A stretch of 64,000 nucleotides of DNA from Cliona cf. orientalis. Its lineage: Eukaryota > Porifera > Demospongiae > Clionaida > Clionaidae. Shown piece after piece: positions 1-10,597 of this stretch. Within the stretch, counting starts at the first letter, position 1. Each line of letters starts with the position of its first letter. The notes beneath the pieces are model-generated. The model was given only the letters and a program-made list of their open reading frames with translations, made no database searches and was not told where the DNA came from. The translations under genes were made by a program, and so were the position numbers. The DNA is taken from assembly GCA_963930775.1 (NCBI GenBank), contig OZ005690.1, positions 2,402,225-2,466,224 of the forward strand, written 5' to 3'.

Positions 1-68
1 GACCTATAATGTTTAGAAAATGATCACTTGTATATATGTGTACAGTGTAGAAAGCCAGATTTGTATAC

Positions 69-1244
69 CTGGTCCGGTCATTTGCCAAACTGGCTGATTT
101 TATTAAGTAAACTAGTATAATTCCCAACGTGAGAGTTATTCCCATGAGCACCATGATTGGAACAACTGTAACTGATACCACCAGGTCTATTGAGATCCCC
201 TCCTCTGTACTCGGATTCTCTAAGGAAAACAAGATAAGACTAAAACAGGTGCATTTGTCACCACTTAATAATTAAATTATTTATAAAGTTGGGTTAGTGA
301 ATATTATTATTATGTTATTCTGCTGATTGCCACATACCTGCCACTGTAGGTACATTGACTGCGTCACTGAAATCCCCAACCATACCATCACACACAGCCG
401 ATCTTATAGCAAATGAACACTGACGATCACTTGTCAGCTGTGTATATATATCTGCAGTGCAATTGCAAGTGGCCATGTTAGTAGTGGTAGCATTGGGACA
501 TTCTCCACAGTTGTCTGCCATAATGTGGTAGTGAAGTGATGGACAGTGCGATGAAACATGACTCCAGTTGAATTTGACATTTGTATGGTTAACTTCTATA
601 AGCTGAACATCAGTTGGTGGAGGAAATGGATCTATGTTTTATTAATGCATAAATAATTATTAAGTAGGTTCTATCTACATGTACGTACCTTGTGTGATAT
701 TCAATATGGCCGAACCAATATCCGTAGAATTTGTACCATTGTCATGAGCACAGACTACAGTTGTGCCATTGAATTCATTGCTAACTTGGATGATAATCTG
801 AGATGTATAAGAACCATTTTCAGCCCTGACAGCACGTCCAACTATAGCTCCATTGTTACAAGGTAGAGGTCTTTGTGATGTGAAATTGATGGTATGAAAA
901 ATGGCAAGCTCATTGTTGGTTAAGGAACAGTCGAATGCGGTTCCTTTCCAAATCGTAATCCCATTACCAAATACAGTGCACTCATACGTCACATTGTTCC
1001 CTTCACAGGGGCAGTCATTAACAGCCTCAAACAAATTACTGCTGAAACATGTTGCTGTTAAAAGTTACTTTTATAGCAATTGCAGTCAATGCTGTCATCA
1101 GCTACCCAACTTACGGAGTGTTTGAAGAAAGGCCAGCATTGTCACAGTGATTACAGTAAATATTATTGATTGAATGATTTGAATCTGCATAGTCAAGATT
1201 GTTTTTGGGAAGCTACAATAATATTCATATTATTTGCATACCAT
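69..1244 (-). CDS. Rec1: Ig/FN3 transmembrane receptor, 3' end outside window
   Basis: Exons by splice signal and phase: 1242-1244 (ATG alone), 1115-1184 (hydrophobic signal peptide), 689-1054 (Ig-like domain), 338-631 (FN3-like domain), 69-219 (transmembrane segment). All joins keep phase. The Ig exon shows C-P-C-E-G, TIWKGTAFDC and a late VVCAHDN cysteine. The FN3-like exon has the paired-cysteine pattern NCGECPNATT seen in every receptor here. The helix around 105-190 (VVSVTVVPIMVLMGITLTLG) is followed by basic residues. The last donor has phase 2, as in Rec5 and Rec6, so the tail may be of the ITIM/death type, but it lies beyond base 1. The ectodomain is short: it lacks the third and fourth domains of Rec2. 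Ligand and function are unknown. Confidence 0.75.
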
Positions 1245-1430
1245 TTTGAAATTAGTTCGTTAGTTTCTGCTTTCTTTGAAGATCTTGGTTGCTTCTTCAG
1301 GCATGGCTATTGACGACCAATACCAAACACGATAAAGTGATTCATTGTGTGGGGGAGGTGCTCACATGATGATTGGTGGGTGGGGCTCAAGCTACAGGGC
1401 TCTTTTTGATAGGTGCTAAGTAAGGTCACA
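1245..1430. promoter_or_regulatory. Shared divergent promoter of Rec1 and Rec2
   Basis: Only 186 bp separate the two predicted start codons, which point away from each other, so regulatory sequence must be shared or overlap. The interval contains GGGTGGGG near 1378-1386. The same octamer occurs inside a palindrome in the Rec7/Rec8 interval. No clear TATA box was seen. Confidence 0.5.
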
Positions 1431-4400
1431 ATGGTTGAACTGACTCTTCTCGTCACAGCACTAATCACAGGTGTGTTCTGCCAATTGCAATTGATTATTT
1501 AGGATGATTATTAAAAATTCAACTTGCATACAGTTGCTGGAGTTGGATCTGGACAGCTCATAAAGTCCACCAATGACTGCACATGCCCTGGTGATGTAGT
1601 AACATATGACTGCAATGTAACAGGAAGTGGATACACCATCTGGAAAGGGTCAGCCTTCGACTGTCCAAGTGCCAATTTCAGGATTCTTCTGCGCCACTCT
1701 TTATTTGGTACAAGTAGTGGAACCATGGGACTGTGCAGTGACGGAGCCATAATGGGACGCAGTGCCGGAATCACTAGAACTAGCTCAAATACCCCTGTTT
1801 ACATGTCACAATTGACAGTTAACCTCGCCACTGGCTCAAATGTAATTGGACAAGAAGTACAGTGTGTTTATCGCAACACTGCCAATGTGGAAAGGATTGT
1901 TGGCTCGGCAACAATTGGAATAGCAGGTTAAACTTTTTAAATAGGTATTAATTTTTATTAATGATCATGAGGAATCATTAATTTTTAAATTAATAGATTC
2001 CCTTCCTCCTCCGACTATTGTCCGATTGGTTGGAGCAAACTCCGAACAGCTAGTGTTTAACTGGACCTCCGTGGATTCCGATTGCTCTACATTCAATTAC
2101 AACGTAATGTCAAACTGTGGAAGCTGTATTAACACAACAGCCACTACTACAACTTCAGTAGCATGTTCCATCTCAGTTAACATTACCGATAGCATTACAC
2201 AGTGCTCCTTTGGTGTACAAAGTGTAGTCTGTGGTAACGTATCTGGAGTACCAAGTATACCACTTGATGTGACATTGAAAGGTATGCTTACATAATATTA
2301 TTGAGTAGCTACTATACTGCATTAAAATTAATATTGATGCGTGATACTTTAATTTCCTCATCATAATCAGTTCCAGAGTCACCAACAATATCGAGTATTG
2401 TAGCATGGTACAGTGGGCAAGGAGAGAAGCTAACTAAACTAGATATTGAATTCAATGAAGCGGTACATACCTAGCTAAAACATTTTAACTTTTTTGCTGA
2501 GCCTATTGCATTTAAATTTGCTAGCTCATATTAATAGTAATTCCCTTGATATCTACAATTTCATACTACAGGAGAGATTCATGATATCAGAAAGAGTGAG
2601 CGGTTCTGCTCTTTCCTACACTATTTCATATGCTGACTCCAACACTGGTGAAATGTGTAACTCTTTGACCATTTCAGCCTCGTCATGCAAGCAAGGGATG
2701 TGCAAGGTACCCTTTATCAATCCACTGCCCTGCTCTGAGAATGTTGGAGAAGGAGATATTGACATATCAATAACCGCGAACAATCGCTTGGGAAAAGGAC
2801 CACCATCTGTGACCACCATAGGTAAGACTACTGTAAATTCGAATTCATGAATTTGATACACTCAAATTCTAAATTCATGACTGGATTATGGTGCAAGACC
2901 TCAATTGTTTAAAAATTCATATCACAGGTTGAAGCAATAAGTACGTGACCATCACATTTCAATCAGCAAACGGGATTCTATGTACGTTTCTGGGTCAGCA
3001 AGGAGGTCAGGGTGCAATGTCATGTGATGTTGCCTACGGGCCATGTCAGCAAGAGCCATTAGAAATAGTTCGGGGCACAATCACTGCCACAGCGAACATT
3101 GTGAATATTGCGATTGACCCTCAGACAAGTGAATACTGTTATGTGGTTAATGCGAGTAATGGGACATTCACTGTGCTGATAGAGGGCGAGATAACGACTA
3201 GCACTGGTGAGTTTTAATATTATGCATGACATTTTTGGTGCGGAGAAATTTAAATAGTGTGCCAGCCCTGGTGCTACTCGGGGTTACTTAATAGGCATGA
3301 CATTATAATTAATAATTCAAGGTACTGACAGCAAAGAACAACTCTCGAAGGTGCTTAATAGCACAATAAACCATCTTATTTAAGCTATGGTAGAAAATAA
3401 TTTAAAAAAGCTGTGTGTATGCAGAGTATAAGTAATATAGCTTGAAGCATGAGACTCAGAGTACAGTATTCCACAGATGATAATTATTTACGTGTTCATG
3501 TGTAGGTGACCCTATTACAACTGATTCAGAACAGCCGCCTGGTAACAATCCTTCGAATCAAAGTAATGAGGGCTTAGTTGCTGGCATATCTGTCACAGTA
3601 ATACTAATTGTGCTCATTAGCAGTGGAGCTGCTATGCTTATTCTTTATATGTGGCTATATAAACTACCAAAAGGTAATTTAATTTTATTGTAATACCATT
3701 CTCTAATTTAATCCTAATTTTATAAAATAAATGTGTAGCTACCGGAATGAAAAAAGAAACAGAGGAACAAATGCACCTTCTGGGGGATGAGCAGCAATCA
3801 GTACGTGTGCACATCTACTTTGACTTAAAAGACAAGCCAAAAGAATTCATAAGTGCTCTAAAAAAGCTAGACGTGAGTTGAGAATTAGGCCAAATAGATT
3901 GAGATGCAGTGACTACTGTAATAAAATAATTGTCGTAGACATTGCAAATTAATATAAAGAACATCAAAGTTGGTCCACGTACATCATTGGACAAGCTTAC
4001 CGTAAGAAGAGTCTACATGGAGTATTGGAAGGATCTGACGGACGAAGAGAAGCGGGAAATTTTGGATCTGAGGATTGGTGTGACCGGCACTCTAACAGTG
4101 TACTGTAAAGCTAAAATTCTCTATGTTAAGTGTAACAGAGGTAAGCAGTGAATTTTCTTGCTAACGTGTGACTGAGTAATAATATTATTATAATTATGTT
4201 ATTATCGTTTAAGATGCAAAACCTACGCAACAGACGTTGGATATCACAGAGCTTCTAGAAGATAAACCCGGAGCTCTTCTCTCACTATTGGAAGTAGTAG
4301 ACTCAGTGGAGGTATAGCCAGATTTTTAGCAGCAGAAATTAATCATGACATGCATTCTACAATTACAGGAATGCAAACACATAAATATCACAGATATTGA

Positions 4401-4539
4401 TGTTAAGAAGTTAGAGGACTGTACACAGGTGATTATCAGGTTCCTTCCAGACATAGCAGATGACTGGAAAACCAAGTATGATAAGAAACGAGAGGAATGC
4501 AAATCTATTTTTAAACAAACAACAGTTACTGTACTTTAA
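1431..4539 (+). CDS. Rec2: Ig/FN3 receptor with two cytoplasmic ACT-like domains
   Basis: Exons: 1431-1470 (signal peptide MVELTLLVTALIT), 1534-1926 (Ig-like), 1997-2281 (FN3-like 1), 2371-2462 and 2572-2821 (FN3-like 2, split at phase 0), 2928-3206 (beta domain 4), 3506-3673 (transmembrane, GISVTVILIVLISSGAAMLI), 3739-3872 and 3939-4140 (ACT-like 1), 4214-4311 and 4369-4539 (ACT-like 2). Phases agree at every junction. ACT-like 1 reads FDLKDKPKEF then INIKNIKVGP; ACT-like 2 reads LLEDKPGALLSLLEV then INITDIDV. These match the beta1-loop-alpha1-beta2 core of ACT domains (D-x-P-G-x-L, then N-I-x-x-I), known from amino-acid-regulated enzymes. Oddity: exon 2928-3206 opens with an in-frame TGA at 2930-2932, so the allele may encode a secreted truncated form or be a new pseudogene. 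Receptor role is inferred; the ACT call needs a structure search. Confidence 0.75.
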
Positions 4540-5430
4540 TTTTGTTATCATAATAGATTAGCCCCTATTGTTACTGATGCTGAAGCTTCAATACATGACA
4601 TTGTGTAAATGTTTCTCACCTTAATGCCACACTTGTGTTGATTTTATACCAAAGATTTCAGAATCTGATATTACCAGTGGAACTGGTCAGTGTTATTGGA
4701 ATGATCACATTTTATGGATTGATTATGGTTAAACCTATAGATTGTCCATAATAATATTATTTCAACGAATCCACATGCATGTAACTCTATTTCTGTACAA
4801 CTACCAGGTATAGTCAGTATCACACACTAGATGAAAGTATGCATGGATTTCATGCATTTAAGAAATGTGTAGGATAGGGCAAAATTTTCTACACATTTCA
4901 TTTATTTTACAAAAATTCTGCCCTACCCTCTGACAAACAGGTGCTGGAAAGCTCATGTTTTGGTAAGCACGACATAAGGAAATCTTAATTTTGATCCAGT
5001 GACAAATATTAAATTTTAGCTAAGAGCTCATCATGCTTAAAATATTAGGCTCTGGATCTTTCGGACTTGCTGTTGTCATGGCATAATAATCAATGCCTTC
5101 AATATGAATTGGTAGCTACCATGTACATTAATTACTTTCTATCATTGACTGCTTTTTTCGTAGCCGATTGGAATAGATTTTGGACAAAGAAAATTGAAAC
5201 ACAACGTTGATTATAGTTATTCTTTCACTTTCAATCTAAACTATCAAACCAAAACATAATATGCATGATGATTATAGAGATCATGTTACTGCTACAATTA
5301 ACTGATGAATGTGCTGAGCTGCTACACATTATTTTACGTAAGAATGAAATCTTACAGTATCATAGTACTATAATACAGTTTGATCATGAGGTATATTATC
5401 TGCATGCATTGATTCTCTGCATGGCTTAAG
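4540..5430. other. Gap between convergent Rec2 and Rec3
   Basis: No convincing gene. The interval should hold the 3' untranslated regions of both genes. A short inverted string (AAATGTGTAG ... CTACACATTT, about 4864-4900) and a kinase-loop-like string near 5043-5080 are the only notable details. Confidence 0.4.
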
Positions 5431-8126
5431 TTAGCAATTGCGTGTTTGAAAATGCACTACTTCATAGGCTGGATTTCTATCAGTATCAATAGTATGAGAG
5501 GATGAAATTTTGTTGACTGATTCCAACTGGTGTGAAATGGTCTTATTTCGTCGTACTAGGACAGCTATTACTGTCACTGAAATGATAGCGATTATGAGAA
5601 TGATAGCGATTAGAACTCCAATCGAGACTCCAAATGTGAGGCCGCTGATAGCACTGAATGAGCTTGTCAATGAATCACCTGTAACTGCATAGTAATAAGT
5701 GCATGATAAGCTTCAATTATTTGTTAGGTGCATGCCGCACCAGCTGTACATGACATTGTGATTCACCAACAAAAATTCTCATGCCAATCAAAATTCTTAC
5801 CATACAGCAATATTGTAGCTATACACACTTTCTAAGAATAATATAAATAGAGGAAATAATACGTTAGATAGATATCAGGGCACAACATCAATTTTATTTT
5901 CAATTTTCAACGCTTCTGAGTCGTTAATACTATGCATGGTATGGTATACAATCATAAAACTTACTGAATGTTCCCATCACTCGTACAGTGAAGGAGCCAT
6001 TACTAGCCGTCACCATGAACTGATACTCTTGACAATGTTTGAACTGTACCTCACTAGCAACGGATAAATCGAGGACCACGGTATCACTTAGTGACAACCC
6101 TGAAGCTGACTTGCTGCTGACAGGGAATCTTGAACAGTATCCATAAACAATACTGCAACTTGATCGATATCTCTCGTCCATTGGAGGTTGCCATTGAAGG
6201 AATTTACAAGTAGCAGTGTAAAAGTTCTCCTCGAAAGCCACTTCAACAAACGTGTTCTTAATCCCTATCAAATTTATTCATTATAGAGCACTTACGAAAC
6301 ATGCAAACATTTTTAGTATCAACGGTACACATGGCCCCGTGTTAACCTACCGACAGTAGTGCTGTTACTCAGAGATCCCCGTTTCACAATATTAGTGCCA
6401 TATACGCTCATTTGAATACCAGTTGGCTGGGAGCAATGATTAGACAATTGCAAGGGAAGGTTTTGTACATGCTTACAGACACCACTGTGTGGGTCACAAG
6501 CCACAGAAGCTGGTAGAGTTGTAGTGTAGCAGGTCATCCCAGAGGCAGGGTCAGAGTACACAATGGTGTAGTCAGTGGCAGAACCATCCAGTCCATTAGT
6601 GATATTAAATTTCTCCTACAAATTGTATACAAAATAGCGGTCAGCGTAATAATTATGCATGCACTTTGTCTATGGTACATGTACGGAGTGAATCAGAATT
6701 TGAATATCTTTGATTGATTGAGCCAGCTGTAACCAGCTACTGAGTATATATCATGTCCATAATCAAGAACTGTTGCAGCTGGAAGTTTGTTTGTGATCAC
6801 TGGACGGTGTGAATACACGACACCACTAATGGAAATAACCTCAGACCGATACTTAATATGATAATTAATATTACTATTAGATTTTATGCACACATGGATA
6901 CACGCACAATAATTATGGAGCTTTAATTACCAGTTCACTGAAAATGATTGTTATCGCTGATAGATTTCCAGTTGCATAGGAATAGGTAGGAACTGCACTA
7001 ATCACTGGAGCATCTGGGACTGAAAGAAACAGTCACGATCAGATAGATAACTTTTTCCAATTTACCTTTCAAATCCACAAAAATACTGCTGCTATTGCCC
7101 ACAACATCACCACACACTACTGATTGTATCGTGAACACACAGCGATCACCAACTGATACTGGTACGCCTCTACAAGTGGCAGTAGTCCTTTTAGTGGTGT
7201 TAGGACACCAACCACAGTTGGATGCTATTGCGTAGTGTAAATTCGAACAATTGAAGATCACTGGACTCCAGACGAAAATGAGACTGAAGGTCTCTTCAAC
7301 GGCGTCCTCCACTATTCGGCTTATGGTGGTGTCATTGGGTGGAGGGATGGGATCTGTAGACATAAAGTGAAGTCTACAATAGTATTAGCCCTACCCCACT
7401 CCCTCATCATTTAAAGCCGTGAGTGACTCTCACTAAAGGTGTGCATGTATCATGAATATTGGACACAGGGATAAATAATTATTGAGGAAGTCACGGATAT
7501 TATAATAGTCGTATTATTATCCACTGGAACTGTTACAATAATAATATTATATGATTCAGAAGTGTTTCACGTATCGTATTATACAATTTTCCATGCATTT
7601 TCCCTATAGCTAGCTATCTACAGGAAGGAATAGCTAGTTGGATATACCCTTATTTCAGAGGTCTTTAATAATAATATTATTATGTGAGGTTCCGCTATTA
7701 GTTGTTACTTTATTGTGCACCTGTTGTTATATCAATGTAGTCAGTTCCCACAACTGTTGAAGTCCCATTGCTGTAGGTGCACTGCACACTTTCGTTAATC
7801 ATACTCCGATTCAAATTTCCTATATCTAATCTCGAGATGTAACGATTATCTTCAATCCCAATACCATATGCAGTGATGGGTCTGTCACGACAGCTCATAT
7901 TAAACTTTGTAAATTCCCTCAAGCTGTGGCTCAAGAAGATCTCGTTGTCAATCTTGGGACAGTCAATAGCAGATCCTTTCCAAATTGTGGCACCTCCTTC
8001 AGTAACTATGGTGCACTCATAAGTCAGAGAGAAACCCAGGCAAGTGCACTGATTTATGAGAGATAGTTCATTCCCGGCTGCATGTGAAAACAAGACAAAA
8101 TTAATTAATAGTGATTGTCGTACCAT
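5431..8126 (-). CDS. Rec3: Ig/FN3 receptor with short NPAY tail
   Basis: Exons: 7721-8126 (signal peptide MVRQSLLINFVLFSHAAG and Ig-like domain in one exon), 7066-7353 (FN3-like 1), 6931-7019 and 6351-6615 (FN3-like 2 split at phase 0), 5965-6264 (beta domain 4), 5431-5684 (transmembrane and tail). Phases sum correctly to 533 residues. The helix is about 25 residues (GVLIAIILIIAIISVTVIAV), followed by RRNK. The tail ends with HTIDTDRNPAYEVV; NPxY motifs in other receptors bind PTB domains or direct endocytosis. Rec7 shares TIDT-x-x-N-x-AY. There is no ACT or death domain. The ATG at 8126 is immediately followed by a GT, so an alternative ATG-only exon was considered, but it breaks frame. Confidence 0.8.
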
Positions 8127-8350
8127 AGTGAGCTAGCTATAGACCTGACTCAAGATACTGCACAAACAATAAAACTGATAGCCATGGTGCTGCACGGTAA
8201 AATGGTTTACTCTGCATTGCTCTCTACACGTAGCGCTAACCAGTATAGCGCTAGCGTGAAGTACGAATCATTATTATAGTGAATCTGCTTCCTGTGCTTC
8301 TTTCTTTTTTTTGCGCATATAGCGCATGCGTTCACGGATCACGTTTCTGC
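8127..8350. promoter_or_regulatory. Upstream region of Rec3
   Basis: About 220 bp between the Rec3 start and the first mobile insertion. By analogy with the Rec1/Rec2 and Rec7/Rec8 intervals this may be half of a former shared promoter with Rec4. No defined motif was recognised. Confidence 0.3.
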
Positions 8351-8434
8351 GCTAGTCTCGTGCCCAGCCCCCTTCACTGATGCATGTGCGTGCATGAAAC
8401 TTCGAAGGGGGCTGGGCACAAGACTAGTTTCTGC
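8344..8434. mobile_element. Small foldback element with 7-bp target duplication
   Basis: The body 8351-8427 is an inverted repeat with arms of about 24 bp (CTAGTCTCGTGCCCAGCC and complement, two mismatches). It is flanked by the direct repeat TTTCTGC at 8344-8350 and 8428-8434. Termini resemble those of elements at 40678 and 60663. Confidence 0.65.
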
Positions 8435-8999
8435 ACATGCAGCGCAGCCGCACAGTACAGCTGTTTTACGTATCCAAAATTAAATACTGCGGTTTATTTG
8501 AATTGGCGGGATCGGGAAGGGACAGGCCCAGGGGATCTACCACGCCGGATATCAGGCATGCATTTAAACATTAGTGACGCGTTTTTGCCGCGTAATTTCT
8601 GGTGGAAAGCATTGAGCAGTTTAATAGTGCCAGTCACTGATCTAACGATTTTGAGGCTGATCCCACGTAAACAAACAATGGCTACGGTACGCAAACTAGC
8701 TATGGAATAGTGTGATAGATCTACATGAATCCAACCGTAATTATTGAAAATTGAGGGCGGGGTATTATAGTACTGTTCTTTTTTCCTGAATATAGAAATG
8801 CTTGGCGACGCAAGAGCTCCTCCTTGTCTACTGCCTTGTGTTGGCTGGAAGAATTTGTAAGTTGACTCAAGTAGTGTGTATTTAATAGTACTACAAATGA
8901 AGGAAGCCCATAATTATTATACATAGCCTCATGCCCAGGCTGCAGGAGGCGAAGGGGATTCATGTACATGTAGTTTGGCAAATCATTTAGCTATAGCCG

Positions 9000-9000
<1 letters not shown>

Positions 9001-9029
<29 letters not shown>
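9001..9029. repeat. Poly-G tract (29 G)
   Basis: An uninterrupted run of 29 G. It is likely length-unstable and prone to assembly error. The surrounding 8435-9275 has no supported gene. Confidence 0.9.
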
Positions 9030-9030
<1 letters not shown>

Positions 9031-9275
9031 TTTATTAGTGGTCAGGTCAGAACAACTGCAAGCATGAGTCAAGCTGCAGGAGACCAATGGGTTCAATTTA
9101 TATTCCCGGCTGCTGACTCCTCTGGACCCCTGGATATTTGAGCTGTATGGCTTACTAATATAAAATTTGATGTAGATGAGATGAAGCAAGGGGTGATCAC
9201 TACTTAGTATAATACCTGCTGTACTGACACCCGAGACCAGGATCAAAATTTGATTGCACCTATATTTTGGGCCTT

Positions 9276-9450
9276 GATCGCTTGATTTCAATTCCTGCTG
9301 GAAGACTGTCTTGATAATCACTTGATTTTCACTAAAAATGTAGCTTGATGGTTTGACTGGTGCCTGAAATTGCCATTGATTTCATTATTTGTAGTTTACT
9401 GAGGTGAATGCCCACTTTTTATAGCATACGGAGCTGAACAGAATCAAAAA
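9276..9450. repeat. Left part of duplicated block A, paralogue of 22447-22619
   Basis: Close match to 22447-22619, for example CTTGATAATCACTTGATTTT and the following AAAATGTAG..TGATGG. In the second copy this sequence runs directly into the paralogue of 14395-14638, so the 9451-14394 material is absent there. Confidence 0.75.
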
Positions 9451-9959
9451 TTAATGTCCACTCCTGGTGTGTATAATAATATAGAATTTATTATCTGAGT
9501 TTGTTTTTTTTTTTTGCTCAACTGCATGAATGGTCCATGGGAGCTGAAATCCTGTAGCTATGTTGCTGGCTATACTCGGAAGTATACACATGTAATTACC
9601 TACCTACAAAGTGTGTGACTACTTCGTGAGGCCATTCACGCTGCAGCACTGTTTGCACTACTATGGCCTGTGTGGTGGATGGATGGTAGTCAGTGATATC
9701 AACTGTAAACAACCTAACCACAGCTGTACAAATCGTCATGAAGTGGCAGATCCATTTAGTGTCCACATATTGTAGGAGTGCATACGTTAATAACTTAAAC
9801 CACAAGCAACAGTGTATTAAATACCATGACAGTGCATTGGCGTGGTTTAAAGTTTTAAAGAATGACCTTCTTTTATATATCCATATGGAAATCAATTTTG
9901 AAAAACGCGTGCTTTCTGCCAATTGCTCCATTTATATACACATACGAGAATTCGTAAAA

Positions 9960-10575
9960 TGTGACCGGATCTGAGAAAACCCGGCATATTGCCAAAACGT
10001 GCTTATGGCACAATGCGCATTTTAGCATCTCCAGTCAAAAATATGAAAGTCCAGTTTTTGTTATATTTATGTAAAAGAACCTTTCTACTAACTGTTGCCA
10101 CCGCCTACGGAGGATAAACATAAGTTACCAAGGCGAAATAAGCCTTCATTCTAACCTACCTAGTCTGTACAGTTGCCGTACATGGAGCCCATTTCTATGG
10201 GCTCTAATTTGAATTCCCTATCTAGATACAACTAGGTTCATCAAACTACTATAGATTTGCTCTTTTTTAGCTTCTTGGACATCAAAGAACAATCAGCATC
10301 CGCGATCAACATCGAAATCCAACCCTTGCTTGACCTTTACGTTCATTTCAAACAGCTCCGCCCAGGTCCATTTAATGATTTCCGGTTCATGCATAGTATA
10401 CGGAAATGCCATACGCATGCATAGCAATATCTTTAGACCATAATTGGGGATGTGACACGATCGCAAACAAAGCGCTCTAGCTCCACAGCCAAGCACACGA
10501 TGTGTCTCAGACAGCTAACTAAAATTTCATGGGTTGCATTGATGAATATGGTGGGTTTTCTCAGATCCGGTCACA
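9960..10575. mobile_element. 616-bp inverted-repeat element (MITE-like)
   Basis: Terminal inverted repeats of about 23 bp: TGTGACCGGATCTGAGAAAA at 9960 and its complement ending at 10575. The interior has no credible coding region. No clear target duplication could be read. The element lies just downstream of the retrotransposon 3' end. Confidence 0.7.
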
Positions 10576-10597
10576 AACGACATTAAATTAGATCATA

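Noticed and set aside
8384-9321. Frames between 8384 and 9321 as small genes
   Set aside because: They overlap a hairpin element and a poly-G tract, no domain or splice signal fits, and paralogous block B does not keep them.
9596-9974. Overlapping frames on both strands near 9.6-10.0 kb
   Set aside because: No recognisable motif; partly inside the inverted-repeat element.
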